In this document: positions 22,581-34,100 of the stretch, one piece after another
How the letters are laid out: each line of letters begins with the position of its first letter
Numbering within the stretch: position 1 is the first letter of the stretch
Assembly (NCBI GenBank): GCA_028752905.1
Contig: JAQNBH010000013.1
Location: 29,012,739-29,076,738, forward strand
DNA: 64,000 nucleotides
Direction of reading: 5' to 3'
Source of the DNA: Cladorhizidae sp. MBARI D1340-BT2
Lineage: Eukaryota; Porifera; Demospongiae; Poecilosclerida; Cladorhizidae
Translations under genes and position numbers: made by a program
Notes under the pieces: model-generated
Databases searched by the model: none
What the model was told of the DNA's origin: nothing
What the model saw: only the letters and a program-made list of their open reading frames with translations

Positions 22581-22992
22581 AACTTTTTGGTCCAAGTGAT
22601 GAATCTGCTTTTTATCTCTCTATAGCTATTGTTTAGCGCCTGTGGATGTTTTAGCACCCATCTGGTTGTTAAGCACTGCTCTCGCTGTCATTAGAATGCA
22701 TCTTTATTAAGCACTAGTTAATTTTGATTAAGAATAACGGTGTGCATTATATTAAAAGTGCTGTTTAATAAGCACCTGTTCGATGTTTAGTGCTGGTTTT
22801 CTTGTCGTTTCAATTAGAAGCTATGGCACTATTTGTTTGTTTGGTGGCTTTTGTTTGTTTGGTGGCTTTTGTTTGGGGGCTTTTGTTTGTTTGGTGGCTA
22901 AGCAACCAGAGTTTACAGTATATCAATCTGAATGTCTATCTCTCTGTGTGCGTGTGTGTTTGTCCTTTATAGACTCCTCTCCTGGAGGTGGT

Positions 22993-23280
22993 AAAATGGA
23001 ACAACCAACATTTTTGAAAATCTTTTGACCTTGGGCATATTTTGGGTGTGGCTATACCTGGGCAGCGTCTGATGTTAAAGTGGCCCACCTTGAACCAAGT
23101 TAATGTTTTAAGGTGTTAATTTCCTGCAATCAATACATATATTACTTGGAAATTAATACCTGAAAAGCATTTGCTGGTGTCTCTAATAGGACCTTGCCCA
23201 GGAGTAGCCATCTCCACAAAACCAGGCCCAAGACATGCCCAAGGTCAAGAGGTTTTTAAAAATGTGGGTCATGCCATGGA
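22993..23280. mobile_element. Short hairpin element (MITE-like)
   Basis: The left arm (tttttgaaaatcttttgacc, ttgggcat, then cctgggca) is repeated in reverse complement on the right (tgcccagg, then atgcccaaggtcaagagg, tttttaaaaatg). The arms are about 75 bp with about 140 bp between them. No ORF. Confidence 0.6.
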
Positions 23281-23517
23281 AGCACCCCCAGGAGCAGATT
23301 CTATTGGTTATAATTATAGATAGTATATCAACTCTTGCACAGAAATGTACGGGTTAGTATCAGTGCCCACATAGCAGGCCTGATATTGCTAGTTATATAA
23401 ATATGCTCACTTTTACATTTACGTGGGGATGCCTCCCACACCCTCTCTGATGCAAGATCCTCTAAATCTCCAATATTAATGGGCCCCCCCAATTCAACAT
23501 TCCTGGATCCGCCCCTG

Positions 23518-23869
23518 CCTCCTCCTGCCCCAATACTACCTCCTCCTCCACCTCCTCCTCCACATGGACAGCGCACCTGATGCCAGCTGATATTTCCTCA
23601 CACACTTGCGGAAAGTTGGACATCTTCTTCCATGGTAAAAGTGGAGGCCAACTCCTGGCCAAGGTCATGCAGGGCAGCAAGCTTACAATAATGGCATAAA
23701 CATGATTATTGGCTGGCAGGACTTGTACTTGTTTTTCTGGAGTATACTGTTTGATGTGCTTAATAGGAAATAGTCCATAGGACAGGAAATAACAAATAGC
23801 AGGAAATGGTTGGCTGAGCTCTCTGCTTATTGGGTGAACATCAAGCTGAAGATTATATCAGGCCTGCAG
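23518..23869. other. Spacer, no gene recognised
   Basis: The first 70 bases are a CCT-rich run. The rest shows no repeat or coding signature. Confidence 0.4.
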
Positions 23870-25125
23870 TATGATATTATACCTATATAAGTATGTAGGT
23901 ACTATGTATGCCTGTATATATATATATATATAATATATATATACCTATATAAGTATGTAGGTACTATGTATGCATGTATATATATATAACTATATAAGTA
24001 TGTAGGTACTATGTATGCATGTATATATATATATATATATATATAACTATATAAGTATGTAGGTACTATGTATGTATGTATATATATATATAACTATATA
24101 AATATGTAGGTACTATGCATGTATAATATATATAACTATATAAGTATGTAAGTACTATGTATCACTATGCATGTATATATATATAACTATATAAGTATGT
24201 AGGTACTATGTAAGCAATATATATAACTATATAAGTATGTAGGTACTATGTATGTATGTATATATATATATAACTATATAAGTATGTAGGTACTTATGTA
24301 TGCATGTATATATAACTATATAAGTATGTAGGTACTATATATGCATGTATTTATATAATTATATAAGTATGTAGGTACTGTGTATGCAATATATAACTAT
24401 CTAAGTATGTAGGTACTATGTATGCATGTATATATATATATAACTATCTAAGTATGTAGGTACTATGTAAGCAATATATATATAACTATATAGGTACTAT
24501 GTATGCATGTATATATATATATATATATAACTATATAAGTATGTAGGTACTATGCATGCATGTATAATATATATAACTATATAAGTATGTAGGTACTATG
24601 TATGCATGTATATATATAACTATATAAGTATGTAGGTACTATGTAAGCAATATATATAACTATATAGGTACTATGTATGCATGTATATATATAACTATAT
24701 AAGTATGTAGGTACTATGTATGCTTGTATATATATAACTATATAAGTATGTAGGTACTATGTATATATATACATGTATAACTATATAAGTATGTAGGTAT
24801 ATGTATGCACTATATAAATATGTAGGTACTATGTATGCATGTATATATATAACTATATAAGTATGTAGGTACTATGTATGCATGTATATATATATATAAG
24901 TATGTAGGTACTATGTATGCATGTATATATATATAACTATATAAGTATGTAGGTATATGTATGCACTATATAAGTATGTAGGTACTATGTATGCATGTAT
25001 ATATATATAACTATATAAGTATGTAGATACTATGTATGTATATATATATATATAACTATTATAAGTATGTATATATATAATATATAACTATATAATTATG
25101 TAGGTACTATGTATGTATGTGTGTA
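23870..25125. repeat. AT-rich minisatellite, period about 45 bp, about 27 copies
   Basis: Units contain aactatataagtatgtaggt, actatgtatgcatg and a TA tail of variable length. Length differences come mostly from the TA tail. No coding potential. Confidence 0.95.
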
Positions 25126-25591
25126 TAGCAGACTTGCAATCACAACAAAACAATCTTTTCATTTAATAACTATTAGTTATGAGCAAAGTGTCACAAATCC
25201 ATATATGGAATGCCAGGTAATTTCAATTTCCAGAAGCAGATGACTGGCCTCAATGGAAGAGGTGTTTAGGATAGCTCCATGCCTCTGCACAGATGCAGAG
25301 CTAAAACAAGTGCACACACTCATGTATTGTCTGGTGAAGAAGCAGAAGCAGTCTCCTCACCTCATCAAAGGCTAACAAAGATGAGAGGAAAGAATATTCG
25401 CAGGCGATAGGGAAATTCGACTCGCTCTTCAGAGTCCAAAACAATGTCATTTATGAGAGAGCTCAATTCAATCGCAGAGACCAACATCAAGGGGAATTGG
25501 CAGAGGAATAGATCATGGAGCTCTACTGACTCATAGAGAACTGTGATGACTAGGGCACATTAACTACAGAGATGATAAGAGACCAACTTTT

Positions 25592-26060
25592 AGTGGGTAT
25601 ACTATAGGAGACAAAACGCTCTCTTGTAGTGGGTATAGGAGACAAAACACTCTCTTGTAGTGGGTATAGGAGACAAAACACTCTCTTGTAGTGGGTATAG
25701 GAGCCAAAACACTCTCTTGTAGTGGGTATAGGATACAAAACACTCACCTGTAGTAAGAATTGGAGACAAAACACTCGCTTGTAGTGGGTATAGGAGACAA
25801 AACACTCTCTTGTAGTGGGTATAGGAGACAAAACACTCTCTTGTAGTGGGTATAGGAGACAAAACACTCTCTTGTAGTGGGTATAGGAGACAAAACACTC
25901 TCTTGTAGTGAGAATAGGAGACAAAACACTCTCTTGTAGTGGGTATAGGAGACAAAACACTCTCTTGTAGTGAGTATAGGAGACAAAACACTCTCTTGTA
26001 GTGGGTATAGGAGACAAAAGACTCTCTTGTAGTGGGTATAGGAGACAAAAGACTCTCCGA
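25592..26060. repeat. 31-bp minisatellite inside the Gypsy gag region, about 15 copies
   Basis: The unit contains caaaacactctcttgtagtg followed by ggtataggaga; the period is exactly 31 over most of the array. Because 31 is not a multiple of three, long ORFs cycle through frames (Tyr-Pro-Leu-Gln phrases) and are not genes. Gag-like sequence resumes after it. Confidence 0.95.
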
Positions 26061-26571
26061 ACACCTCCAACTCAACTCAGAGCTAATGCTGGAAAAGACC
26101 AAAAATGATCTGACAACAAGAAGTGGTGCACACTCAACAACAACATCTAGAAAATGGAGCAAAACTAACCAGCAACCTCGATGAGGTGCACAGCAAACAC
26201 AAGAGGGCCACACTTGACAACAGATGGAGAGGGACGAGGAGAAAGAGCAAAGCTAACCCGTGTAGTCGTAGCGGAAATTCCCCCCTTCTCCTTCCCCAGG
26301 GAAGAGGCAACATGCCACACATGCGAGAAGAAGGCCAGTCCAGTGCCCATTGCTCCACAAAAATGGTGGGCAATATGTCTATCTAGACACAGCCTGTCTG
26401 GATACTGTGTCAGCCAGCCTGGAGTAGACATGGTTACCATGACTGAGCTAAGTGGAACCAAGGTTGCATTCAAGCTAGACACTGGAGCAGAGGTGACCAT
26501 AACCTCATCCCAGACATATCAAGATATAGGCAAACTGAAGCTTAACATCGCAGGAAAGAACTTACACAAGC

Positions 26572-26705
26572 CTTGCAGGACAGCCCCTGGATGTAGTAGG
26601 ACAGCCCCTGGATGTAGCAGGACAGCCCTGGATGTAGCAGGACAGCCCTAGATGTAGCAGGACATTCCCTGGATGTAGCAGGACAATCCCTGGATGTAGC
26701 AGGAC
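26572..26705. repeat. 21-bp tandem array after the Gypsy protease, about 6-7 copies
   Basis: The unit contains ggacagcccctggatgtagc with one-base length changes. The encoded PLDV phrase fits the Gypsy spacer between protease and reverse transcriptase, so this is an amplified piece of the element's own coding sequence. Confidence 0.85.
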
Positions 26706-26914
26706 AGCTCCGGGGCAATCTCACCTACAAAATATAGACAGTCAATTAAACAACTATGTAGTCTTTGTTGTGGAGGGATTGAAATTAAACTTCCATCAAT
26801 CAACAACCTCCACCTTGTAGGGAAGATGTTGTAGATTGTGACAAGTGTGAGATAATGGAGAAATTCCAAACTGTGAAGGTGTAGGTATTCCTGGTCAAAG
26901 AGTCAAGCCAAACA

Positions 26915-27285
26915 CAGAGCCCCAAGCATGTTCACAGCCAGACATGTGGCACTACCCCTACATGACAGGGTTAAACAGAGCCCCAAGCATGTTCACAGCC
27001 AGACATGTGGCACTAACCCTACATGACAGGGTTAAACAGAGCCCCAAGCATGTTCACAGCCAGACATGTGGCACTACCCCTACATGACAGGGTTAAACAG
27101 AGCCCCAAGCATGTTCACAGCCAGACATGTGGCACTACCCCTACATGACAGGGTTAAACAGAGCCCCAAGCATGTTCACAGCCAGACATGTGGCACTAAC
27201 CCTACATGACAGGGTTAAACAGAGCCCCAAGCATGTTCACAGCCAGACATGTGGCACTACCCCTGCATGACAGGGTTAAACAGGA
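26915..27285. repeat. 61-bp tandem array before the reverse transcriptase, about 6 copies
   Basis: Units contain gagccccaagcatgttcaca, gccagacatgtggcact and cctacatgacagggttaaac. The last unit runs straight into the RT motif HDRVKQELHRMEPLGV, where the family has a similar phrase, so the array amplifies the sequence just upstream of RT. Confidence 0.9.
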
Positions 27286-27841
27286 ACTACACAGGATGGA
27301 ACCACTAGGAGTGATATCCAAAGTGGAGAAACCAACCACTTGCTGTGTGGGATGGTTGAGGTCCCAAAGAGATCTGGCCAAATTAGAATTTGCATTGACT
27401 TGAAGCCTCTGAACACGAGTGTTCTCAGGTAGGTGTGTCCTCTACCCAAGGTGGAAGAGACAATAACACAATAATCAGGAGCAAAGTTATTTAGCAACTC
27501 AACGCCGACTTGGGATTCTGGCAGATAGCCTCAATGGCAGAGGAGTGGCAACTACTCACAACATTCATAACAGCATTTGGAAGGTACGCCTTCAACAAAC
27601 TTCCTTTGGTGTATGTAGTGCACCCAAGTAATTCCAAAAGCAGGTGAGTGAAATACTGTCCGGACTAGAGGGAGTTATCTGCTTTATGGATGGTGTGCTT
27701 GTGTTTGGGGAAGACTAAACAGAACATGATGCTAGATTGCCAGCAGCACTCCAAAGGATATGCTGGGGGAGCATCCAACAAAGACAAGTGCAAATTTCTT
27801 CAACCAAAAATGACATTCCTCGGCCATCTCATTGGTCAATG

Positions 27842-27965
27842 AATACAACCACACACCTCAAAGACGACAGCCACTGCCAGCGAGGAATACAACCACACCC
27901 CTCAAAGATGACAGCCTCTGCCAGTGAGGAATACAACAACACCCCTCAAAGATGACAGCCACTGC
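27842..27965. repeat. 44-bp tandem array after the RT domain, about 3 copies
   Basis: Units contain aatacaaccacacccctcaa, agatgacagccactgcc and agcgagg. It begins directly after the GHLIGQ end of the RT palm segment. Confidence 0.9.
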
Positions 27966-28010
27966 CTAGATAAAGGCACCGGAGAGTATGCCCGAGCTGC
28001 TCCTGCACTT

Positions 28011-29096
28011 CATGCATAGGAGTTGTGTGGCACAGGGTAACATGCATAGGAGTTGTGTGGCACAGGGTAACATGCATAGGAGTTGTGTGGCACAGGGCAA
28101 CATGCATAGGAGTTGTGTGGCAGAGGGCAACATGCATAGGAGTTGTGTGGCACAGGGCAACATGCATAGGAGTTGTGTGGCACAGGGCAACATGCATAGG
28201 AGTTGTGTGGCACAGGGCAACATGCATAGGAGTTGTGTGGCACAGTGCAACATGCATAGGAGTTGTGTGGCACAGGGCAACATGCATAGGAGTTGTGTGG
28301 CACAGGGTAACATGCATAGGAGTTGTGTGGCACAGGGCAACATGCATAGGAGTTGTGTGGCACAGGGCAACATGCATAGGAGTTGTGTGGCACAGGGCAA
28401 CATGCATAGGAGTTGTGTGGCACAGTGCAACATGCATAGGAGTTGTGTGGCACAGGGCAACATGCATAGGAGTTGTGTGACACAGGGTAACATGCATAGG
28501 AGTTGTGTGGCACAGGGTAACATGCATAGGAGTTGTGTGGCACAGGGTAACATGCATAGGAGTTGTGTGGCACAGGGCAACATGCATAGGAGTTGTGTGG
28601 CACAGGGCAACATGCATAGGAGTTGTGTGACACAGGGCAACATGCATAGGAGTTGTGTGACACAGGGCAACATGCATAGGAGTTGTGTGGCACAGGGTAA
28701 CATGCATAGGAGTTGTGTGGCACAGGGCAACATGCATAGGAGTTGTGTGGCGCAGGGCAACATGCAGAGGAGTTGTGTGGCACAGGGCGACATGCATAGG
28801 AGTTGTGTGATACAGGGCAACATGCATAGGAGTTGTGTGGCACAGGGTAACATGCATAGGAGTTGTGTGGCACAGGGCAACATGCATAGGAGTTGTGTGG
28901 CGCAGGGCAACATGCATAGGAGTTGTGTGGCACAGGGTAACATGCATAGGAGTTGTGTGGCACAGGGCAACATGCATAGGAGTTGTGTGGCACAGGGTAA
29001 CATGCATAGGAGTTGTGTGGCACAGGGTAACATGCATAGGAGTTGTGTGGCACAGGGCAACATGCATAGGAGTTGTGTGGCACAGGGCAACATGCT
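28011..29096. repeat. 30-bp minisatellite, about 36 near-perfect copies
   Basis: The unit contains catgcataggagttgtgtgg followed by cacagggcaa. The period is exactly 30 with only point differences. Because the period is a multiple of three and the unit has no stop in five frames, four ORFs of 350-385 codons arise on both strands. They are repeat artefacts (His-Arg-Ser-Cys-Val phrases on the plus strand). The array sits between the Gypsy RT and integrase. Confidence 0.97.
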
Positions 29097-29460
29097 TGTG
29101 AGGGCTTACTTTACTACCATGGCCTCACCTTACCCACTGTAGATGCACTATGCAACATACACATACATCAACTAATATTAATTACATCTCAAAAGTATGA
29201 AAGAGGATCAAATCATCCTGTTGTCCACGAGTGAAGTGAGTCCTGGCTGGGGACTTGAACAGAACAAATTGCACTGCCTTGCAGGACTTGTGTATCTATG
29301 GGGTCAAGACTAAAACACAGACCACATGGGCCAAGAGCTCGGGCCATGGTACTAGTGTTAGGTTAGCTAGGCCCATAAGATTAAAACTTAGGCCTAGCCC
29401 TAACCTACCTAACACACCAAGTGCCTATGGCTGGACAGCTGGGAAAGAAAAGAAGCGTGG
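29097..29460. other. Gypsy interior, no domain recognised
   Basis: Lies between the 30-bp array and the integrase remnant. A short inverted pair (ttaggttagctaggccc against ggcctagccctaacctacct) occurs near 29358-29410. The overlapping short plus-strand ORF is not a separate gene. Confidence 0.4.
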
Positions 29461-29960
29461 CCTGTGCTTAGAAGTTTCTACTGGCCAAGACCCGGAAAGG
29501 ATGTGGCTGCTGTGCAAGGAGTGCGCAGAGTGCCAACGAGGAAACAGAAATCACAGAGCAAAAGCTCCCTTGGTGCCTCTACCAGTGATGGAGGAGCCCT
29601 TCAATGGATAGATATGGACATCGTGGGCACATTGCAAAGTCAAAGAAAGGCAACAAATTCATCTTGAACTTGATGGACTTTGCCACGATGTTTCCAGAAA
29701 CAATCCCTCTCAACAAAGTGGAAGCCTAGACGGTGGCTGAAGCCTCTGCCAAGTGTTTACGAGAATGAATGAGCATACCGGATACCAGAAGAGATCCTGA
29801 CAGATCAACGGTCTAACTTTTGTTCGAACCTGATGTCCTCAGTGTTCGACCTGCTGAAGATAAAGTACATCAGGACTACTCCATAACACCCCCAGACAGA
29901 AATGTTGGAACGTTTCCATGCAACCCTGAAAGCCATGCTGAGGAAGACAGCTAGCCAGGA

Positions 29961-30574
29961 CCAGGACTGACCTCAACTAACCAGGACAAGGAGAGAACCT
30001 CAACTAACCAGGACAAGGAGAGAACCTCAGGACAAGGAGAGAACCTCAACTAGCGAGGACAAGGAGAGAACCTCACAGGACAAGGAGAGAACCTCAACTA
30101 GCCAGGACAAGGAGGGAACCTCAACTAGCCAGGACAAGGAGGGAACCTCAGCTAGCGAGGACAAGGAGAGAACCTCACAGGACAAGGAGAGAACCTCAAC
30201 TAGCCAGGACAAGGAGGGAACCTCAACTAGCCAGGACAAGGAGGGAACCTCAACTAGCCAGGACCAGGACAGACCTCAACTAACCAGGACAAGGAGAGAA
30301 CCTCAACTAGCCAGGACAAGGAGAGAACCTCAACTAGCCAGGACAAGGAGAGAACCTCAAATAGCCAGGACAAGGAGAGAACCTAAACTAGCCAGGACAA
30401 GGACATAACCTAAACTAGCCAGGACAAGGACATAACCTAAACTAGCCAGGAAAAGGACATAACCTCAACTAGCCAGGACAAGGAGAGAACCTCAACTAGC
30501 CAGGACAAGGAGAGAACCTCAACTAGCCAGGACAAGGAGAGAACCTCAACTAGTCAGGTCAAGGAGAGAACCTC
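29961..30574. repeat. 27-bp minisatellite, left part, about 22 copies
   Basis: The unit contains aactagccaggacaaggaga followed by gaacctc. Variants have gacataacc or lack the first 9-11 bases. It begins just after the Gypsy integrase phrase AMLRKTASQ and is split by the BEL element at 30575, resuming at 36947. Confidence 0.95.
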
Positions 30575-31034
30575 TGTTGAGGTCGATGAGGGTCCAGTGA
30601 CACTTCCTGGTGCTAATTGATTACTTCTGAAGCCACAAGTCCCATGACTCTGAACACATAACTATATTTCATGTCTGCATCTCATTGGACTAACAATTAG
30701 CATAATTAGGTATGCATTTTACCTTATATGGAAATCCTGGCCTGTAGACTGGCAGTATATTTAAAGGCACCAGTCTCAGGCCAGAGTTCAGTCTTCTGTT
30801 ACAGATTGTATGGACGTATGCAAGTTGAATTATCCATTTGTATGAACCTTTCTCTTCATCTCTTCGCAATCTGTTGGTCAGCGCTCTTCTCAGAGCATCG
30901 GCCATAGCATTTGTCGAGGTCTTCACAGCAACAGGAGGCTCTAGTTTCAGTCCGCCAGGGAGGAAAGGCTTTACGAACCTTTCCGCGCCAACGTTCTTCT
31001 CCAGGCACACCGGCGGCCCTCAGCACCTCGAACA
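30575..31034 (+). repeat. BEL/Pao left LTR (460 bp)
   Basis: Begins TGTTGAGG and ends CTCGAACA. By eye it differs from the right LTR at four of 460 positions (about 0.9%), which indicates a recent insertion. It is flanked by the 5-bp target duplication ACCTC (30570-30574 and 36947-36951). Confidence 0.95.
30756..30765 (+). promoter_or_regulatory. Candidate TATA box in the BEL left LTR
   Basis: The motif tatatttaaa lies about 180 bases into the LTR. The right LTR has tctatttaaa at the equivalent place, so this is one of the four differences. Role inferred from position and sequence only. Confidence 0.45.
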
Positions 31035-31052
31035 TTGGTCCTTCGAGCCGGA
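31035..31052 (+). promoter_or_regulatory. BEL primer-binding site
   Basis: Immediately after the LTR comes t-tggtccttcgagccgg, the complement of a tRNA 3' end finishing in CCA. Which tRNA serves as primer was not determined. Confidence 0.7.
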
Positions 31053-31165
31053 TCTCACGGCACCCTTTCTCTTCATTCTTCGGCTAAGTTTGCTATTCCT
31101 GCTCAGGATAGCAAACTCAGTTCCCATCTCTTGTCCAGTTTGTTCACTCACCCTTTACCTGTTTA

Positions 31166-34100
31166 ATGTCGCTGTCCCTTACAGATCACCGCCGCTGCCG
31201 GGGATCGGCTAAGGGCACCATTACTAGGGTAGCTAGGGAGGCTCGCAATCTAAGCTCTGTCTCAATAGACAAGCTAGACCTCGCTCTTGTAAACAAGCAG
31301 CTGGAACTTCTCGATAAAGCAGATGAGTTCTTCCGACAACATCATCAGGCCATCTGGGATGATGACGACGACATCTCCGAGGATCAGTCTATGGAGGAGC
31401 TCATCGATCACCAATCCATAATCGCCCCCCTAAGAGAAGTCTTTCAAGGACTTCGCTCCAAACATGAGGCCATCATCATCGCCAGAGAGCTCTCTCTGGC
31501 GCTCGACGATCTGGAACTCTCCATGGAAGGGGATTACTCTGCTTCTATGGACCTTGACTTTGATGAAGCTCAGCTTCTGTCTCAACAACTGCGTAAGGCC
31601 CGAGCCAAACCAGTCACAGGAGACTGCCCCCACCTGAAGAGCGCTAGCGACGCTGCTCTTCGACGACTTCGTGCCGTCCAGAAGGTCCGAGATACTGCTC
31701 GGGCCCTCTCCACGTCTATGAGTTCACATTCCTCTGATACTTCTGTCTCAACCAGGGTCGCCACACACATTGTGTCCCCCCTTAGTCTCAAACTGCCTAC
31801 TTTCGACGGCACCTTCCTCAACTGGAGGAATTACGAGAAGCTTCACTCAGCCGTGATAGACAAGGAACTTCAGCTTTCCGATCACGAGAGGTGTTGCCAT
31901 CTCATCCTGTCCATGGGCACCCCCGAGTGCAAAGCCCATGCTGAAGCAGCTATAGCCAACACCAGCTCCTACGCTGAAGCTATGACTCGTATGAAGGAGA
32001 TCTACGAGAGGAATCGAGTCCTCCAAACTCACCACCTGGCTGATCTTCTCAAAGCAGACACGTTCAAGGACGACAAGAGAGACTTGACTCGTATGATGTC
32101 CCGTCTCGAAGGCAACGTCCGTGGGATGAAGCTTGCCAAAGGCTACACTCTTGATCAAGCCATCACTACTCACTACGAGACTCTCATGGCCCCTCCACTC
32201 GTCAAGCAGTGGAGAAAGTTCACCATGAAGTATGATGACCCACCTCCTCTTCAGGAACTTCTGACCTTCCTGAAGAACCAGATCCGTGCTGCTCCTGACA
32301 TCATGAATGTCCACAAGGAGAAGGAGACGCCTCCCAAGCACACTCCTCAACCCCAAAGAACCATCCTCAGGATGGACCAAAAATCAGATAAGTGTATCAT
32401 GTGTAAGTCTGACCATTCCTTGTACACCTGTCCTCAGTTCCGCCAGAAGTCAACACGCCAACGACGTGACTGGGTCAAGTCGACTGCACTCTGCTTCAAC
32501 TGCCTGAACCCAAGGCATCGTTCGTCTGACTGTTCGAGTCGACATCGGTGTAAGGAGTGCTCGGCCAAACACCACACTCTCCTCCATGAGCCTGCGACCC
32601 CTTCAGGGAGCGAGAGTGTTGGTGAACTGGCTACAGTCAACCTCACCACCAACCTTCAGTCCATCCATCCGTACTGTTCAATCCCCAGCACTGCCATCGT
32701 GGCTGTGCGTGCTGCAGGACTTGTTCAGCGTGCCCGAGCACAGATGGACTCCGGGGCGACCATTTCTCTTGTCAGCAAAGCCCTGGCCAACACCATCAAG
32801 GCCAGAAGGCTCCCCAACTCTAGCACTCGAATCCAAGGCGTGGGGGGCACCATCAGTAGTTCTCATCAAGTGGAGATCACTCTGGTTGGCAACGAGGGAG
32901 AGCTGTTCGACTCTGTCTTTCACGTCGTGGACTCAATTCCATCAACGTCCTCGCATGCAGATGTTCGACAGGCACTCTCCCTGCCATTTCTCAGCAATCT
33001 CCAACTGGCTGACCCCAACTACCACTCCTCTGCCCACATCGACCTGTTGCTGGACATGGGCACGACCAACCGTTGTTCCAAAGACGGTGTTCTCCACTCA
33101 CCAGACCGAAGCCTGAAGGCCGAAAACACCGTATTCGGCTGGACGGTCGGAGGTCATCACTCTCAACCTCATCAGCCCTCTAGCTCTACTTCGACCTGCC
33201 TCAGAGTCATAGTTATTGAGGACGACCCGAACTTCCTTCTGAAGAAGTTCTGGGACTTGGACCAGTTTCCATCAGACCAGCCGCCTCTCTCTTCCGAGGA
33301 GCAGCAGGCTGTTGACCATTTTAATACCACCTTCACTCGAGATCCCAACGGCAGATACCGTGTGTCACTCCCCAAGAAAACCCCGACTCCTCAACTCGGT
33401 CGTTCTAGGGAGACGGCCCGTTTACGCTACCTCAGCAACGAGAAGTCTCTGACGAGACGTGGTACTCTGACTCAGTTTAATGCCATTGTGACAGAGTACG
33501 GAGATCTGGGTCATGCTGAGGTTGTGCCCGAAGCAGATCTGGATAAGCCTGGTGAGTCTGTCTATGTATTACCCATGCATGGTGTCACTAAACTCTCCAG
33601 CACGTCCACCAAGTTGAGGGTCGTTTTCGACGCCTCTGCACCCTCCTCCAATGGCATATCACTCAACGATACCCTCCTCACTGGCCCTTCTCTGTACCCC
33701 ATGCTCTCTTCGGTCATCTGCCAGTTCCGAACCTATGCGATTGGGATGACTGCCGACATCACAAAGATGTTTCGTGAGGTCGGACTGGCAGATGCAGACA
33801 AGGACCTCCATCGTTTTCTCCACCGTGGTCCAGATGGCGATCTACACGATTGGAGGATGAATAGGCTCACCTTTGGGGTTTCCTCATCCCCTTATCTGGC
33901 TTCTCAAGTTCTTCTCCAACTCGCCACTGATCACCAAGAAGAGTTCCCTCTGGCTGCCCAAGTGGTGCATCAACAATTCTACGTCGACGACTGCATCACC
34001 GGAGCTGTCACTCTAGAAGGAGCTCAAGAGATCCAGAGACAACTCGTAGGGCTTCTCCAAAAGGCAATGATGGTTCTGTGCAAATGGAGATCGAACTCCG

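Larger units (their letters stand above)
19954..23517 (+). mobile_element. hAT transposon (TTF/DUF4371-like), decayed, with nested hairpin element
   Basis: The left end (catgggcggatacagg then ggggcccag) and the reverse complement of the right end (caggggcggatccagg, near 23517) form imperfect hAT-like termini. The flanking octamers acacctcc and cctcctcc agree at 6 of 8 positions, a plausible decayed target duplication. The transposase occupies about 20153-22580. The right portion contains a T/G-rich short repeat (22830-22905) and a hairpin element (22993-23280). If the right end belongs to a different element, the true end lies nearer 22600. Confidence 0.65.
25200..29960 (+). mobile_element. 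Gypsy (Ty3-type) retrotransposon, decayed and riddled with tandem arrays
   Basis: Domains appear in Gypsy order. Gag is at about 25230-25545 (DDWPQWKRC, FDSLFRVQNNVIYERAQFN), and a zinc-knuckle remnant lies near 26312. The protease (AFKLDTGAEVTITSS) is at about 26466-26510. A segment after the protease (GNLTYK, then a region like VVEGLK) runs to about 26830. The reverse transcriptase is at about 27285-27850 (FWQI, LLTTFITAFGRYAFNKLP, then CFMDGVL replacing the usual MDDVL, and KFLQPKMTFLGHLI). The integrase is at about 29460-29960 (zinc-binding remnant, then MDIVGTL, GNKFIL, DFATMFPE, EILTDQRSNF). RNase H is not visible; the 30-bp array lies where it should be. Stops and frameshifts throughout; no LTRs found. 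Confidence 0.8.

Noticed and set aside
22783..23028. Hydrophobic plus-strand ORFs with repeated Phe-Val-Cys-Leu phrases
   Set aside because: Encoded by a T/G-rich short tandem repeat inside the decayed hAT element.
23500..23600. CCT-rich stretch as a coding Gly/Glu repeat (minus-strand ORFs)
   Set aside because: Low-complexity sequence next to a transposon end, no conserved domain.
25550..26213. ORFs repeating Tyr-Thr-His-Tyr-Lys-Arg phrases as a possible repeat protein
   Set aside because: The period is 31, so the frame changes each unit; the phrases appear in all frames and the sequence lies inside a dead Gypsy gag region.
28011..29096. Four ORFs of 350-385 codons on both strands, looking like repetitive proteins
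   Set aside because: They come from a stop-free 30-bp unit; both strands and several frames are equally open, and there is no start context or flanking gene structure.
30690..31010. Minus-strand ORF duplicated at 36602-36922 as a conserved gene
   Set aside because: It lies within the two LTRs of the BEL element and is repeated only because the LTRs are.
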